From the NCBI GenBank assembly GCA_015063445.1, contig SVUD01000028.1, forward strand, positions 1 through 25,259: 25,259 nt of DNA. The letters run 5' to 3'. The DNA comes from Oscillospiraceae bacterium. GTDB lineage: Bacteria; Bacillota_A; Clostridia; Oscillospirales; CAG-272. Made by a program: the position numbers and the translations under genes. The notes below the pieces were generated by a model. That model ran no database searches, had not been told where the DNA came from, and saw only the letters and a program-made list of their open reading frames with translations. Below are positions 16,102 through 22,563 of this stretch, one piece after another (the stretch's first letter is position 1; every line of letters starts with the position of its first letter).

Positions 16102-16871
16102 TTTCTTTTCCCTCCCTTTGATTTGGGCTTTGCGCCTTGGTTTCTGTTCTTCTTATTTATAAATTTGGCGTAATATGGCTCTTTTACTTCTGCTGCCGAA
16201 GCGCTTTTTGACATCGCCTTATTATCATTCTTTGCCACTTCGGTTTGCTTTGCGGCGTCACCCTTATACCGCGAAGCCGTTCTTGCGGAATCTCGTTTTA
16301 TTTTAGCTTTTGTTTCCTTCGCCGCAGAGAAGCCGAACTTACCTATCTTCTTGCCGAGCGCAAAATATTCTCCGTGCGCATAAGCCATAAGCCCTGCTCT
16401 TTCAAGGCAGATACGTCCGTTTTCGTCAAGAAGCGAATCATCCGCGCTAACGTTAACGATATCAGCCATAAAAACGTCGTGAGTGCCAAAGCTAAGACGC
16501 TCAAACACACGGCATTCAAGCGCAAGCGGACTTTCTGCTATTGTGGGAGCGCTGACTTCGGCGCTCTTTACCTTCGTCAAGGAAAGCTTTTCAAATTTAT
16601 CAACCTTAGCTCCCGTATAAATTCCCGAATAATCGGTAGCGTAAGCAAGCTTTTCTGTCGTAAGATTAATTACGAACTCACCGTTTTCAAGAAGCATTTT
16701 ATGAGAATGCCTTGAAGGTCTTACGGATATATAGGCGCGTGGGGGCTCGCTTGAAAGAATTCCCGTCCACGCAACAGTGATTATATTTGAATTCTCCATA
16801 TCTCCCACGGTGACCATAACCGCAGGCAACGGGGCATGAAGAGTGCCCGGTTTAAAGTTTTCTCTTTTCAT
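16098..16871 (-). CDS. Flavin reductase-like FMN-binding split-barrel protein with basic tail
   Basis: A 257-residue protein. Residues about 1-175 match the flavin reductase-like split barrel (GTLHAPLPAVMVTVGD, then ITVAWTGILSSEPPRAYISVRPSRHSH and GEFVINLTT). The family binds FMN and takes part in NAD(P)H-flavin or related redox reactions. Residues about 180-257 are an added low-complexity, Lys/Ala/Ser-rich basic tail, unusual for the family. I chose the ATG at 16871: GAGGAG lies 7 nt upstream, inside the end of the SDR gene. The in-frame ATG at 16892 falls inside the SDR gene without a ribosome site. It starts 1 nt after the SDR stop and overlaps the XRE start by 4 nt. Confidence 0.85.
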   Translation of the reverse strand: MKRENFKPGTLHAPLPAVMVTVGDMENSNIITVAWTGILSSEPPRAYISVRPSRHSHKMLLENGEFVINLTTEKLAYATDYSGIYTGAKVDKFEKLSLTKVKSAEVSAPTIAESPLALECRVFERLSFGTHDVFMADIVNVSADDSLLDENGRICLERAGLMAYAHGEYFALGKKIGKFGFSAAKETKAKIKRDSARTASRYKGDAAKQTEVAKNDNKAMSKSASAAEVKEPYYAKFINKKNRNQGAKPKSKGGKRK

Positions 16872-16872
16872 T

Positions 16873-17658
16873 TCAATGCTCCTCTTTTTCATTTTTCTTA
16901 AGCATTTTTACCCATATTTTACTGAGTATGCAGTCGGGAAGCAACTTAAAGAGCACGTGCTGCATTTTGGTATACCATCCCGTCACGTACATTGCTTTAC
17001 CCTTAATACTCGCTTTAACGCAACCCTTAACCACCTTTGATACGTCCAGAACAGGCGCAAGCCTTTTGGGTACGTATGCGCTCGGAGCGTCAAGTGATTT
17101 CGGAAGAAATGCGGTATCGACCCAGCCGGGACAAAAGCAGGTCGCGCGAACCGCATAAGGCTTAAGCTCATAATTGAGCGCTTTAGTATAGTGTAAGATG
17201 AATGATTTTGAAGCCGCGTAAACGTTAAAATGAGGCAGCGGTGTGAAGCATGATCCGCTTCCAAGCTCGATAATTCTTCCACCCTTTTTCATAAAGGGCA
17301 CGCTCATATGAGTTATGAGAACGGAAGCTTTCACGTTCAAATCGATCATATCGTTAACGGTCGTCTCGTCAAGCACGTCAAACGCACCGAAAACGCCAAA
17401 CCCCGCGGCATTCACAAGAAAGGCTATCTCAGGCTTCTGTGATAGAAGCTCCGCCCTGTATTTCTCTATTCCCTCGCGCTTTGTTAAATCAGCGCTTATT
17501 ATCTTGCATTTTACGGATAACTCTCCCGCTACCGCATTAAGTCTTTCAACGTTTCTTGCAATCAGCCAGAATTCATCCACTCCGGCAATATCACGAAGCT
17601 TGAATGCGAATTCTCTTCCTATTCCGCTCGAAGCACCCGTTATTATCGCTACCGACAT
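16873..17658 (-). CDS. SDR-family NAD(P)-dependent oxidoreductase
   Basis: A 261-residue classical short-chain dehydrogenase/reductase. Dinucleotide motif TGASSGIG (7-14), NAAG (83-86), catalytic Ser in ELGSGS (S134) and YAASK (Y147, K151), then PGWVDT. The C-terminal segment about 215-255 is hydrophobic and basic, which may help membrane association. Substrate unknown; relatives in the DltE/YqjQ-like group reduce carbonyls of lipids or small molecules. AGGAG lies 7 nt before the ATG. It is first in a three-gene operon with a flavin reductase and an XRE regulator, suggesting a redox function. Confidence 0.92.
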   Translation of the reverse strand: MSVAIITGASSGIGREFAFKLRDIAGVDEFWLIARNVERLNAVAGELSVKCKIISADLTKREGIEKYRAELLSQKPEIAFLVNAAGFGVFGAFDVLDETTVNDMIDLNVKASVLITHMSVPFMKKGGRIIELGSGSCFTPLPHFNVYAASKSFILHYTKALNYELKPYAVRATCFCPGWVDTAFLPKSLDAPSAYVPKRLAPVLDVSKVVKGCVKASIKGKAMYVTGWYTKMQHVLFKLLPDCILSKIWVKMLKKNEKEEH

Positions 17659-17687
17659 TTTAATCTCCTATCTTTGAAATTACGAAT

Positions 17688-17716
17688 ATTTTACCACAAA
17701 TTACGAAAAAAGTAAA
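17688..17716 (-). promoter_or_regulatory. Promoter of the SDR-flavin reductase-XRE operon
   Basis: On the minus strand, TTTACT (17716-17711), a 17-bp spacer, and TAAAAT (17693-17688), 30 nt ahead of the SDR ATG. Confidence 0.65.
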
Positions 17717-17988
17717 TACTAAGCGATAAAATTAATCGAATTTATTTTAAGCAAAAAAATAATTTGATACATACAGTCTTTAATAAACAGTTTCGAGAAA
17801 ATAGAAACAAAACATCTAAAAACCAAAAAGTTGCCGTTTAAAAATATAAAAAAACAAACATCACGGTGCTGCTTTACGACATTTTATTGTATTTCGACTC
17901 AAAGAAACCAAAAGCATAAGTTCTAAGGCAATACCGCGTTTCAAAGAAAATACGAATTTTCCAAGGCGCGTAATATCCAACGCATATC

Positions 17989-18140
17989 AAAAGCATTAGC
18001 ATTACGAATTGCAAAGTTAAAAGCAAAGCTATCGCAAATTACAAGGTTAAAAACAAGAACACTACCAATTTTAAAACACGAGCAAATCCCGTATGAAGAT
18101 AAAAGTAAAGCTATTACGAATTACAAAGTTAAAAGTAAGT
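17989..18140. repeat. Degenerate direct repeats in intergenic DNA
   Basis: A 40-nt segment at 17989-18028 recurs at 18101-18140. Its core, ATTACGAATT then CAAAGTTAAAAG, is identical in both apart from the base between the two blocks. A third, weaker copy (AAATTACAAGG then TTAAAAACAAG) lies at 18036-18057. Spacing is irregular (about 35 and 77 nt), so this is not a CRISPR array or a simple tandem repeat. Confidence 0.6.
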
Positions 18141-18304
18141 CAGTCATGAATTTCATTTGAAATTTAGTAATCCTATAAAAATCATAATGGAGAGCAGTAG
18201 ATTTTTCCTTAATATCGACGTTTTTTAAGTGACCGATAATCATTACAATGGCGAGGCAAACGCAGTGAAGGTCAATTACTCGACTACCGCCAAGCTTCTA
18301 TATT

Positions 18305-18410
18305 ATCAAAAAAAGAGGTTCGCTTAAATTAGCGCAATAAAATCACACATCCGCCTTGATTTTTCCAAGAGCAGCACTGTGACCCATTTACGTCTCTAAG
18401 TTAACCTCTT
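18305..18410 (-). other. Long closed stem with T tail downstream of dus
   Basis: On the minus strand, AAGAGGTT (18410-18403) pairs perfectly with AACCTCTT (18320-18313), followed by a run of seven T. The ~82-nt interior contains a small CGCT/AGCG hairpin next to the closing arm. It begins 15 nt after the dus stop, so it may be the operon's terminator with a long loop, or a structured small RNA released from the 3' end. It does not match SRP RNA, tmRNA or RNase P RNA signatures that I could recognise. Confidence 0.3.
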
Positions 18411-18424
18411 AATTCGATTTATCT

Positions 18425-19432
18425 TTATAAAGAAGCAGAATATCTGCTATTTTCTTCATCCGCAAGGGAGAGTATTATCCTTTCAGCCTCCGAATAACTT
18501 GTCGCCGAGTTTATTCCGGCACGAAGAGTCGCCGAGCCTCTGAAGCCTTTGAAATAAAGCGCTATCTTTTTTCTTGCCTCGGGTATGGCGTATGCTTCGC
18601 CTTTATCCCAAACCGCGCACTTTAATTCAAAAAGAGCCGCATTGATTTTTTCTTCAAGAGTTGGAGGCGTATATCTTTCACCCTTCAGCGCGGCTAAAAT
18701 TTCTTCGAATATAAAAGGGTTTCCTACAGCGCCTCTTCCTATCATAATTCCGTCAGCTTTTGTGTCATGCAACATAGATATCGCACTTTCGGAATTTACG
18801 ATATCACCGTTGGCAATCACAGGTATTTGAACATTTTTCTTTACATTTTTGATAATTTCTCTGTCTGCCACGCCACCGTAAAGCTGCGTTTTGGTTCTTC
18901 CGTGAACCGCTACTAATTTAGCTCCGGCGCCTTCCGCCGCAAGAGCGCATTCTACCGCGTTAACGTGTTCGTTATCTACGCCAGCCCTGATTTTTACAGT
19001 AACGGGAATATCGACAGAACTTGACACGCTCCCCACTATCTTGTAAATAAGCTCGGGATTTTTCATCAATGCGCTTCCTTCGCCGTTAGAATAAATTTTA
19101 TTAACCGGACAACCCATATTTATATCTATTGCTACGGGCTTAACTCCGCCCAGTTCTTCGGCTCTTTCTATAAGAATTCTTGCGCCTTCTGCCATAACGT
19201 CGGGCTCTGAACCAAATATCTGGAGGGCAACGTTTCCCTCGTCAGCCCGGATGCGTGCTAAATTAAACGTCTTTTTATCGCCGTAAACCACGGCCTTTGC
19301 GCTAACCATTTCCGTAACCGAATACTCAGCTCCGTGAAGCTTTGACGAAAGTCTCATAGCCCTATCTGTATATCCCGCCATTGGAGCCAAAAAGAGACCG
19401 TGATTTAATTTTATTTTTCCGAATTCTAACAA
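18425..19432 (-). CDS. dusB: tRNA-dihydrouridine synthase, DusB-type
   Basis: A 335-residue FMN enzyme that reduces uridine to dihydrouridine in tRNA D-loops. Motifs in order: LAPMAGYTDRAMR (FMN-binding start), DINMGCPVNKI with catalytic C108, VKIRAG, VHGRTKTQLYGG, PVIANGDI and GIMIGRGAVGNPFIF, the TIM-barrel phosphate site. Length is typical for the bacterial Dus family. The start is a TTG at 19432 with GGAGAGGG upstream; no ATG or GTG fits in frame nearby. It begins 31 nt after the MATE stop, so the two are probably co-transcribed. The exact Dus subgroup is inferred from overall similarity to Firmicutes DusB. Confidence 0.93.
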   Translation of the reverse strand: MLEFGKIKLNHGLFLAPMAGYTDRAMRLSSKLHGAEYSVTEMVSAKAVVYGDKKTFNLARIRADEGNVALQIFGSEPDVMAEGARILIERAEELGGVKPVAIDINMGCPVNKIYSNGEGSALMKNPELIYKIVGSVSSSVDIPVTVKIRAGVDNEHVNAVECALAAEGAGAKLVAVHGRTKTQLYGGVADREIIKNVKKNVQIPVIANGDIVNSESAISMLHDTKADGIMIGRGAVGNPFIFEEILAALKGERYTPPTLEEKINAALFELKCAVWDKGEAYAIPEARKKIALYFKGFRGSATLRAGINSATSYSEAERIILSLADEENSRYSASL

Positions 19433-19463
19433 ATTACACCCTCTCCGTGTTGAGTTTCAACTG

Positions 19464-20930
19464 TTATTCAAAGGCTGCTGCCGATTTTTCAGTTTCATCC
19501 TGATGTGTTTCTTCTTTATCGCAAATTTGCGAAGGAACTTTACTAACCCCGTCCATAAGCTTGAGCTTTTTAAAAGCAAATGCCGCAATTACAGCGAAGG
19601 CCACGATTGCAATTCCCCAAGACACAGGATAGGACGTATAAAGTCCTACCGGAGTTTTCATCTTTTCAATTCTATAGAATATACAGTATATCCACAAAAG
19701 TCTTACACCGCAAATACACATAACGCTCGTTATCATTGGTGAAAACGAGTAACCAATACCGCGAAGGAAGCCTGCGTGAACATCCATAACTCCGCAAAGA
19801 ACGTAAGTAGTCAGAAGAAGTCCGGATATTTGCAGTACAGTACCCAAAATCACTTCGTAATTAGGGTCTGACGAATTTAAATAAAGTGACGCTAAGGGTC
19901 TGACGAGAAGTCTTACTAACTGCCCTACGCAAATTCCGAAAACGAGCACCTGCAAAATCGTATAAGTATAAACCTTTCGTATTCTGTCCGTCTTCCTTGC
20001 GCCCCAGTTCTGTCCAGAAAACGTCATGGCTGCCTGCGAAAAGCTATTCATCGTGGTATACGCAAGAGCGTCTATGTTACTTGCTATGGTGTTTGCTGAT
20101 ACGGTAGTGGTCGGGAACGTATTTACCGCGCTCGCTATCATCATATTAGAAATACTGAACATCGACGACTGAATTCCCGTCGGTATTCCGTAGCGAAGAA
20201 CCCTCATCAAAAGCTTTTTATCAAAGCAAAGCTTCTTTGGAGAGATTCCATAGCTCTCGTCCTTCTTAAGCATAAGCGCGCCGATTACTACAGTCGCCGA
20301 TACGTACTGCGAGATTATCGTAGCAAGCGCAACGCCGTCAACACTTTTTCCAAGCCCAACCACGAATAATACGTTAAGTCCTACGTTGATAAGTCCCGAG
20401 GAAGCAAGAATTGCCAATGGAAGCTTTGAATTACCGGTGGCGCGAAATACCGAAGCTCCGAAATTGTATACTGAGTTTGCGGGGATGCCACAGCAAATTA
20501 TATGCATATATAGCACCGATTTATCGATAACCTCCGGCTTTGTTCCCATCAGAGTCAAAACAGGCCTTGCTACGATAAAACCGATTATCATAAAGACTAT
20601 TCCGCCGAAGAATGAAAACAAAAACGTTGTATGTATAGTTCTCTCGAGCAAACGCTTTTCGTTCGCTCCATAAAGCTGAGCAACAACGACACCCGTTCCC
20701 GCTGCGATACCAAGCAAGAGATTTATTATCAGATTATTAAAGCTGGAAGTACATCCGACTGCCGCCAAAGCAACCGGATCATTCGAAAACTTGCCGACAA
20801 CTATATTGTCCGCCATGTTATAGCAGATCTGCAAAATACCCGTAAGCATCAGAGGAATCGCAAAAAGCGTTATTCTGAAAAATATCGGTCCTTCTGTAAA
20901 GTTTTTATTGGTTTTTAATTTAGTATTCAT
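19464..20930 (-). CDS. MATE-family multidrug/toxin efflux transporter
   Basis: A 488-residue membrane protein with about twelve hydrophobic segments. The opening GPIFFRITLFAIPLMLTGILQICYNMADNIVVGKF is typical of NorM/DinF-like MATE proteins, and the second half repeats the fold (VLRYGIPTGIQSSMFSISNMMIASAVN). It exports cationic drugs, toxins or metabolites in exchange for sodium or protons. GAGGTG lies 5 nt before the ATG at 20930; an ORF start at 20993 has no ribosome site. The end is a charged, probably cytoplasmic tail rich in Glu and Lys. It shares a transcript with dus; the actual substrate is unknown. Confidence 0.92.
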   Translation of the reverse strand: MNTKLKTNKNFTEGPIFFRITLFAIPLMLTGILQICYNMADNIVVGKFSNDPVALAAVGCTSSFNNLIINLLLGIAAGTGVVVAQLYGANEKRLLERTIHTTFLFSFFGGIVFMIIGFIVARPVLTLMGTKPEVIDKSVLYMHIICCGIPANSVYNFGASVFRATGNSKLPLAILASSGLINVGLNVLFVVGLGKSVDGVALATIISQYVSATVVIGALMLKKDESYGISPKKLCFDKKLLMRVLRYGIPTGIQSSMFSISNMMIASAVNTFPTTTVSANTIASNIDALAYTTMNSFSQAAMTFSGQNWGARKTDRIRKVYTYTILQVLVFGICVGQLVRLLVRPLASLYLNSSDPNYEVILGTVLQISGLLLTTYVLCGVMDVHAGFLRGIGYSFSPMITSVMCICGVRLLWIYCIFYRIEKMKTPVGLYTSYPVSWGIAIVAFAVIAAFAFKKLKLMDGVSKVPSQICDKEETHQDETEKSAAAFE

Positions 20931-20998
20931 AATGCACCTCGAACTGCCACTTAAATAATCCTCACCGCAAAGCGACAACACTATTACGCGCACTTAAA

Positions 20999-21027
20999 TT
21001 TATACCACTCTTTTTCTCGTTTGTCAA
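20999..21027 (-). promoter_or_regulatory. Promoter of the MATE-dus operon
   Basis: On the minus strand, TTGACA (21027-21022), a 17-bp spacer, TATAAA (21004-20999), with TGG just before the -10. The leader to the ATG is about 60 nt. Confidence 0.8.
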
Positions 21028-21107
21028 CCGTTTTGCTTAATTTTGAAAAAAGTTTTTTTACATAGTAAAAAATGGTTGATTTTTGCAGCAAAAACACTAT
21101 CGCTCAT

Positions 21108-21146
21108 AATAAAGAGGCTACCTCATAACGAGATAGCCTCTTTATT
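21108..21146. terminator. Strong hairpin at the side of repeat copy A
   Basis: AATAAAGAGGCTA and CTC pair with GAG and TAGCCTCTTTATT around ATAAC, with one mismatch. It sits between the MATE promoter and the dispersed repeat. On the minus strand it would stop any transcript coming from the repeat before the MATE promoter. Confidence 0.7.
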
Positions 21147-21169
21147 ACTTTACTACGGAATCAGTTTAG

Positions 21170-21321
21170 TTTATGCCCATTTCCCAGATCCCGTCGCTCT
21201 CCTCATACCGGGTGAGCGAGCGAAAAACGGTTAATAAGCGTTTTTCGAAGCGAAGTCCCACGTACGCAAGTTGGCGAAGGGCTTTACGCCCGACAATCAA
21301 CGCCACGGGAGTGGTCGGGGG
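21170..21321. repeat. Dispersed structured repeat, copy A
   Basis: About 150 nt closely similar to 25084-25259. It contains a perfect 9-bp hairpin (CGAAAAACG at 21221-21229 with CGTTTTTCG at 21239-21247), then GGGC-TTTAC-GCCC (21279-21291) and CCAC-GGGA-GTGG. On the minus strand one frame is open from about 21350 to a stop near 21170, reading LIVGRKALRQLAYVGLRF and ending in EESDGIWEMGIN, but without a convincing start or ribosome site. No transposase, terminal inverted repeat or target duplication was found. Confidence 0.8.
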
Positions 21322-21535
21322 AAGTTGTAATAATATCCGAGGTCTTAACTTCTACAACCTCAAACTCTGGATAAATATATTTTTTTATTTTCTTTTGCAC
21401 TTTGCATTTTGCATTTAATCAAACCTCCACTTCTTCACTCTTCAATTTTAGTTATTACTTCAGATTACAGGGCTTCTATATATTGTACATTCGTGTTTTT
21501 CTCAAAATATATTTTGTAACAACATTCGACGAAAA
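21322..21535. other. AT-rich intergenic DNA with heptad repeat
   Basis: No gene seen. It holds a small inverted repeat near 21322-21358 (GTTGTA with TACAAC) and three TTTGCAC/TTTGCAT heptads at 21394-21414. The remainder is unstructured, AT-rich sequence. Confidence 0.5.
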
Positions 21536-21588
21536 CAAAAAGGCTCTCCGGAATGCAGATTTGACCGCATACAAGAGAGTCTTTTTTC
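21536..21588 (-). terminator. Terminator of the glycyl-radical enzyme operon
   Basis: On the minus strand, AAAAAAG and CTCTC pair with GAGAG and CTTTTT, with an inner ATGC/GCAT stem, followed by a T-rich stretch. It lies about 50 nt past the activase stop. Confidence 0.75.
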
Positions 21589-21639
21589 TTATTTGCAACG
21601 TTTTGTTTACAAATATCACTGTTTTGCTATTGGTTGGCA

Positions 21640-22563
21640 TTAACAAACCTTGATATTTTTGCTTCCGTGCTTTTGTATTTCTTCTGAGATAGCGCTTATA
21701 TATTTTTCCTTTTCCGTCTTTTCCATAGCGGCGTGACCTGTCATTTTGTTATCCATATCGAGCGCATCGTATTTGCCGTTTCCGAGCGTGTGGTACGCCA
21801 TAACGTTTACCTCGATAACGTTCTCAAGACTCACGGCAAGCTTTGCTATTTCTTTGATATGCTCCTCATCCGTGTTAACTCCCGGCACTAAAGGACAGCG
21901 CAAAACTATGCTTTTTCCAATGGAATCAAGCAGCAGAAGATTCTTTTTTATCGGAGCAAACGGCACACCCGTCAATTCCCTATGCTTTTCATCGTCGGTC
22001 GCCTTGATATCAAAGAGAAAAATATCGGTATACTCTGCTGCCGCGCGTACGGTCTTCTCTGCTCCAAAGCCAGAGGTTTCGATACAGGTATGTATACCCT
22101 CTTCCTTTGCTTTTTTTAGAAGCTCAACGAGAAAATCGCCCTGCATAAGAGGCTCACCGCCCGAGACGGTCATTCCGCCGCCCGAATTTTTGTAAAAGGT
22201 TTTATCTCGCGCCACCTCTTCTATTATAGAAGAAACGGTTGCCGTTTTTCCAAACATTTCAAGCGCGCCAAACGGACATGCCTCAACGCATTTAGAGCAA
22301 AGAAGGCATTTATCTCTATCTATAACGTGCCCGTCCTTCAAAACGCTGTGACAATCTTTTGGACACGCTTCCTTACACGCTCCGCACCCTACGCATTTAT
22401 TCTCGTAATACGCAAGGCTCTTTGATACCGCTTGCGACTCGGGATTATGACACCATATGCAATTTAGCGGGCAGCCTTTAAAAAACACCGTCGTGCGTAT
22501 TCCCGGTCCGTCATGAACAGAAAATCGTTGTATATCAAAAATATTTCCTTCGATTTTTAACAT
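21640..22563 (-). CDS. Glycyl-radical enzyme activating protein (radical SAM)
   Basis: A 307-residue activase. GIRTTVFFKGCPLNCIWCHNPES holds the radical SAM CxxxCxxC motif (C31, C35, C38). Two ferredoxin-type clusters follow: CVGCGACKEACP (C57, C60, C63, C67) and CLLCSKCVEACP (C86, C89, C92, C96). Later motifs are GGGMTVSGGEP and LFDIKATDDEKHRELTG. The two-cluster insert is the mark of activases for dehydratase and lyase-type enzymes (glycerol dehydratase, CutD, HypE-like) as opposed to short PflA. It abstracts hydrogen from the active-site glycine of its partner. Its ATG overlaps the end of the partner gene by 7 bases, so translation is coupled. Confidence 0.95.
   Translation of the reverse strand: MLKIEGNIFDIQRFSVHDGPGIRTTVFFKGCPLNCIWCHNPESQAVSKSLAYYENKCVGCGACKEACPKDCHSVLKDGHVIDRDKCLLCSKCVEACPFGALEMFGKTATVSSIIEEVARDKTFYKNSGGGMTVSGGEPLMQGDFLVELLKKAKEEGIHTCIETSGFGAEKTVRAAAEYTDIFLFDIKATDDEKHRELTGVPFAPIKKNLLLLDSIGKSIVLRCPLVPGVNTDEEHIKEIAKLAVSLENVIEVNVMAYHTLGNGKYDALDMDNKMTGHAAMEKTEKEKYISAISEEIQKHGSKNIKVC

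Larger units (their letters stand above)
17717..18424. other. Gene-poor AT-rich intergenic stretch
   Basis: No frame here has a ribosome site or coding character. The stretch is AT-rich with many AAAG and AAAC runs and contains imperfect repeats (17989-18140) and a possible structured 3' region of the dus transcript (18305-18410). It could be a decayed gene, but no protein similarity could be read in any frame. Confidence 0.6.

Noticed and set aside
17989..18140. CRISPR or simple tandem repeat
   Set aside because: Copies are imperfect and irregularly spaced, with no cas genes.
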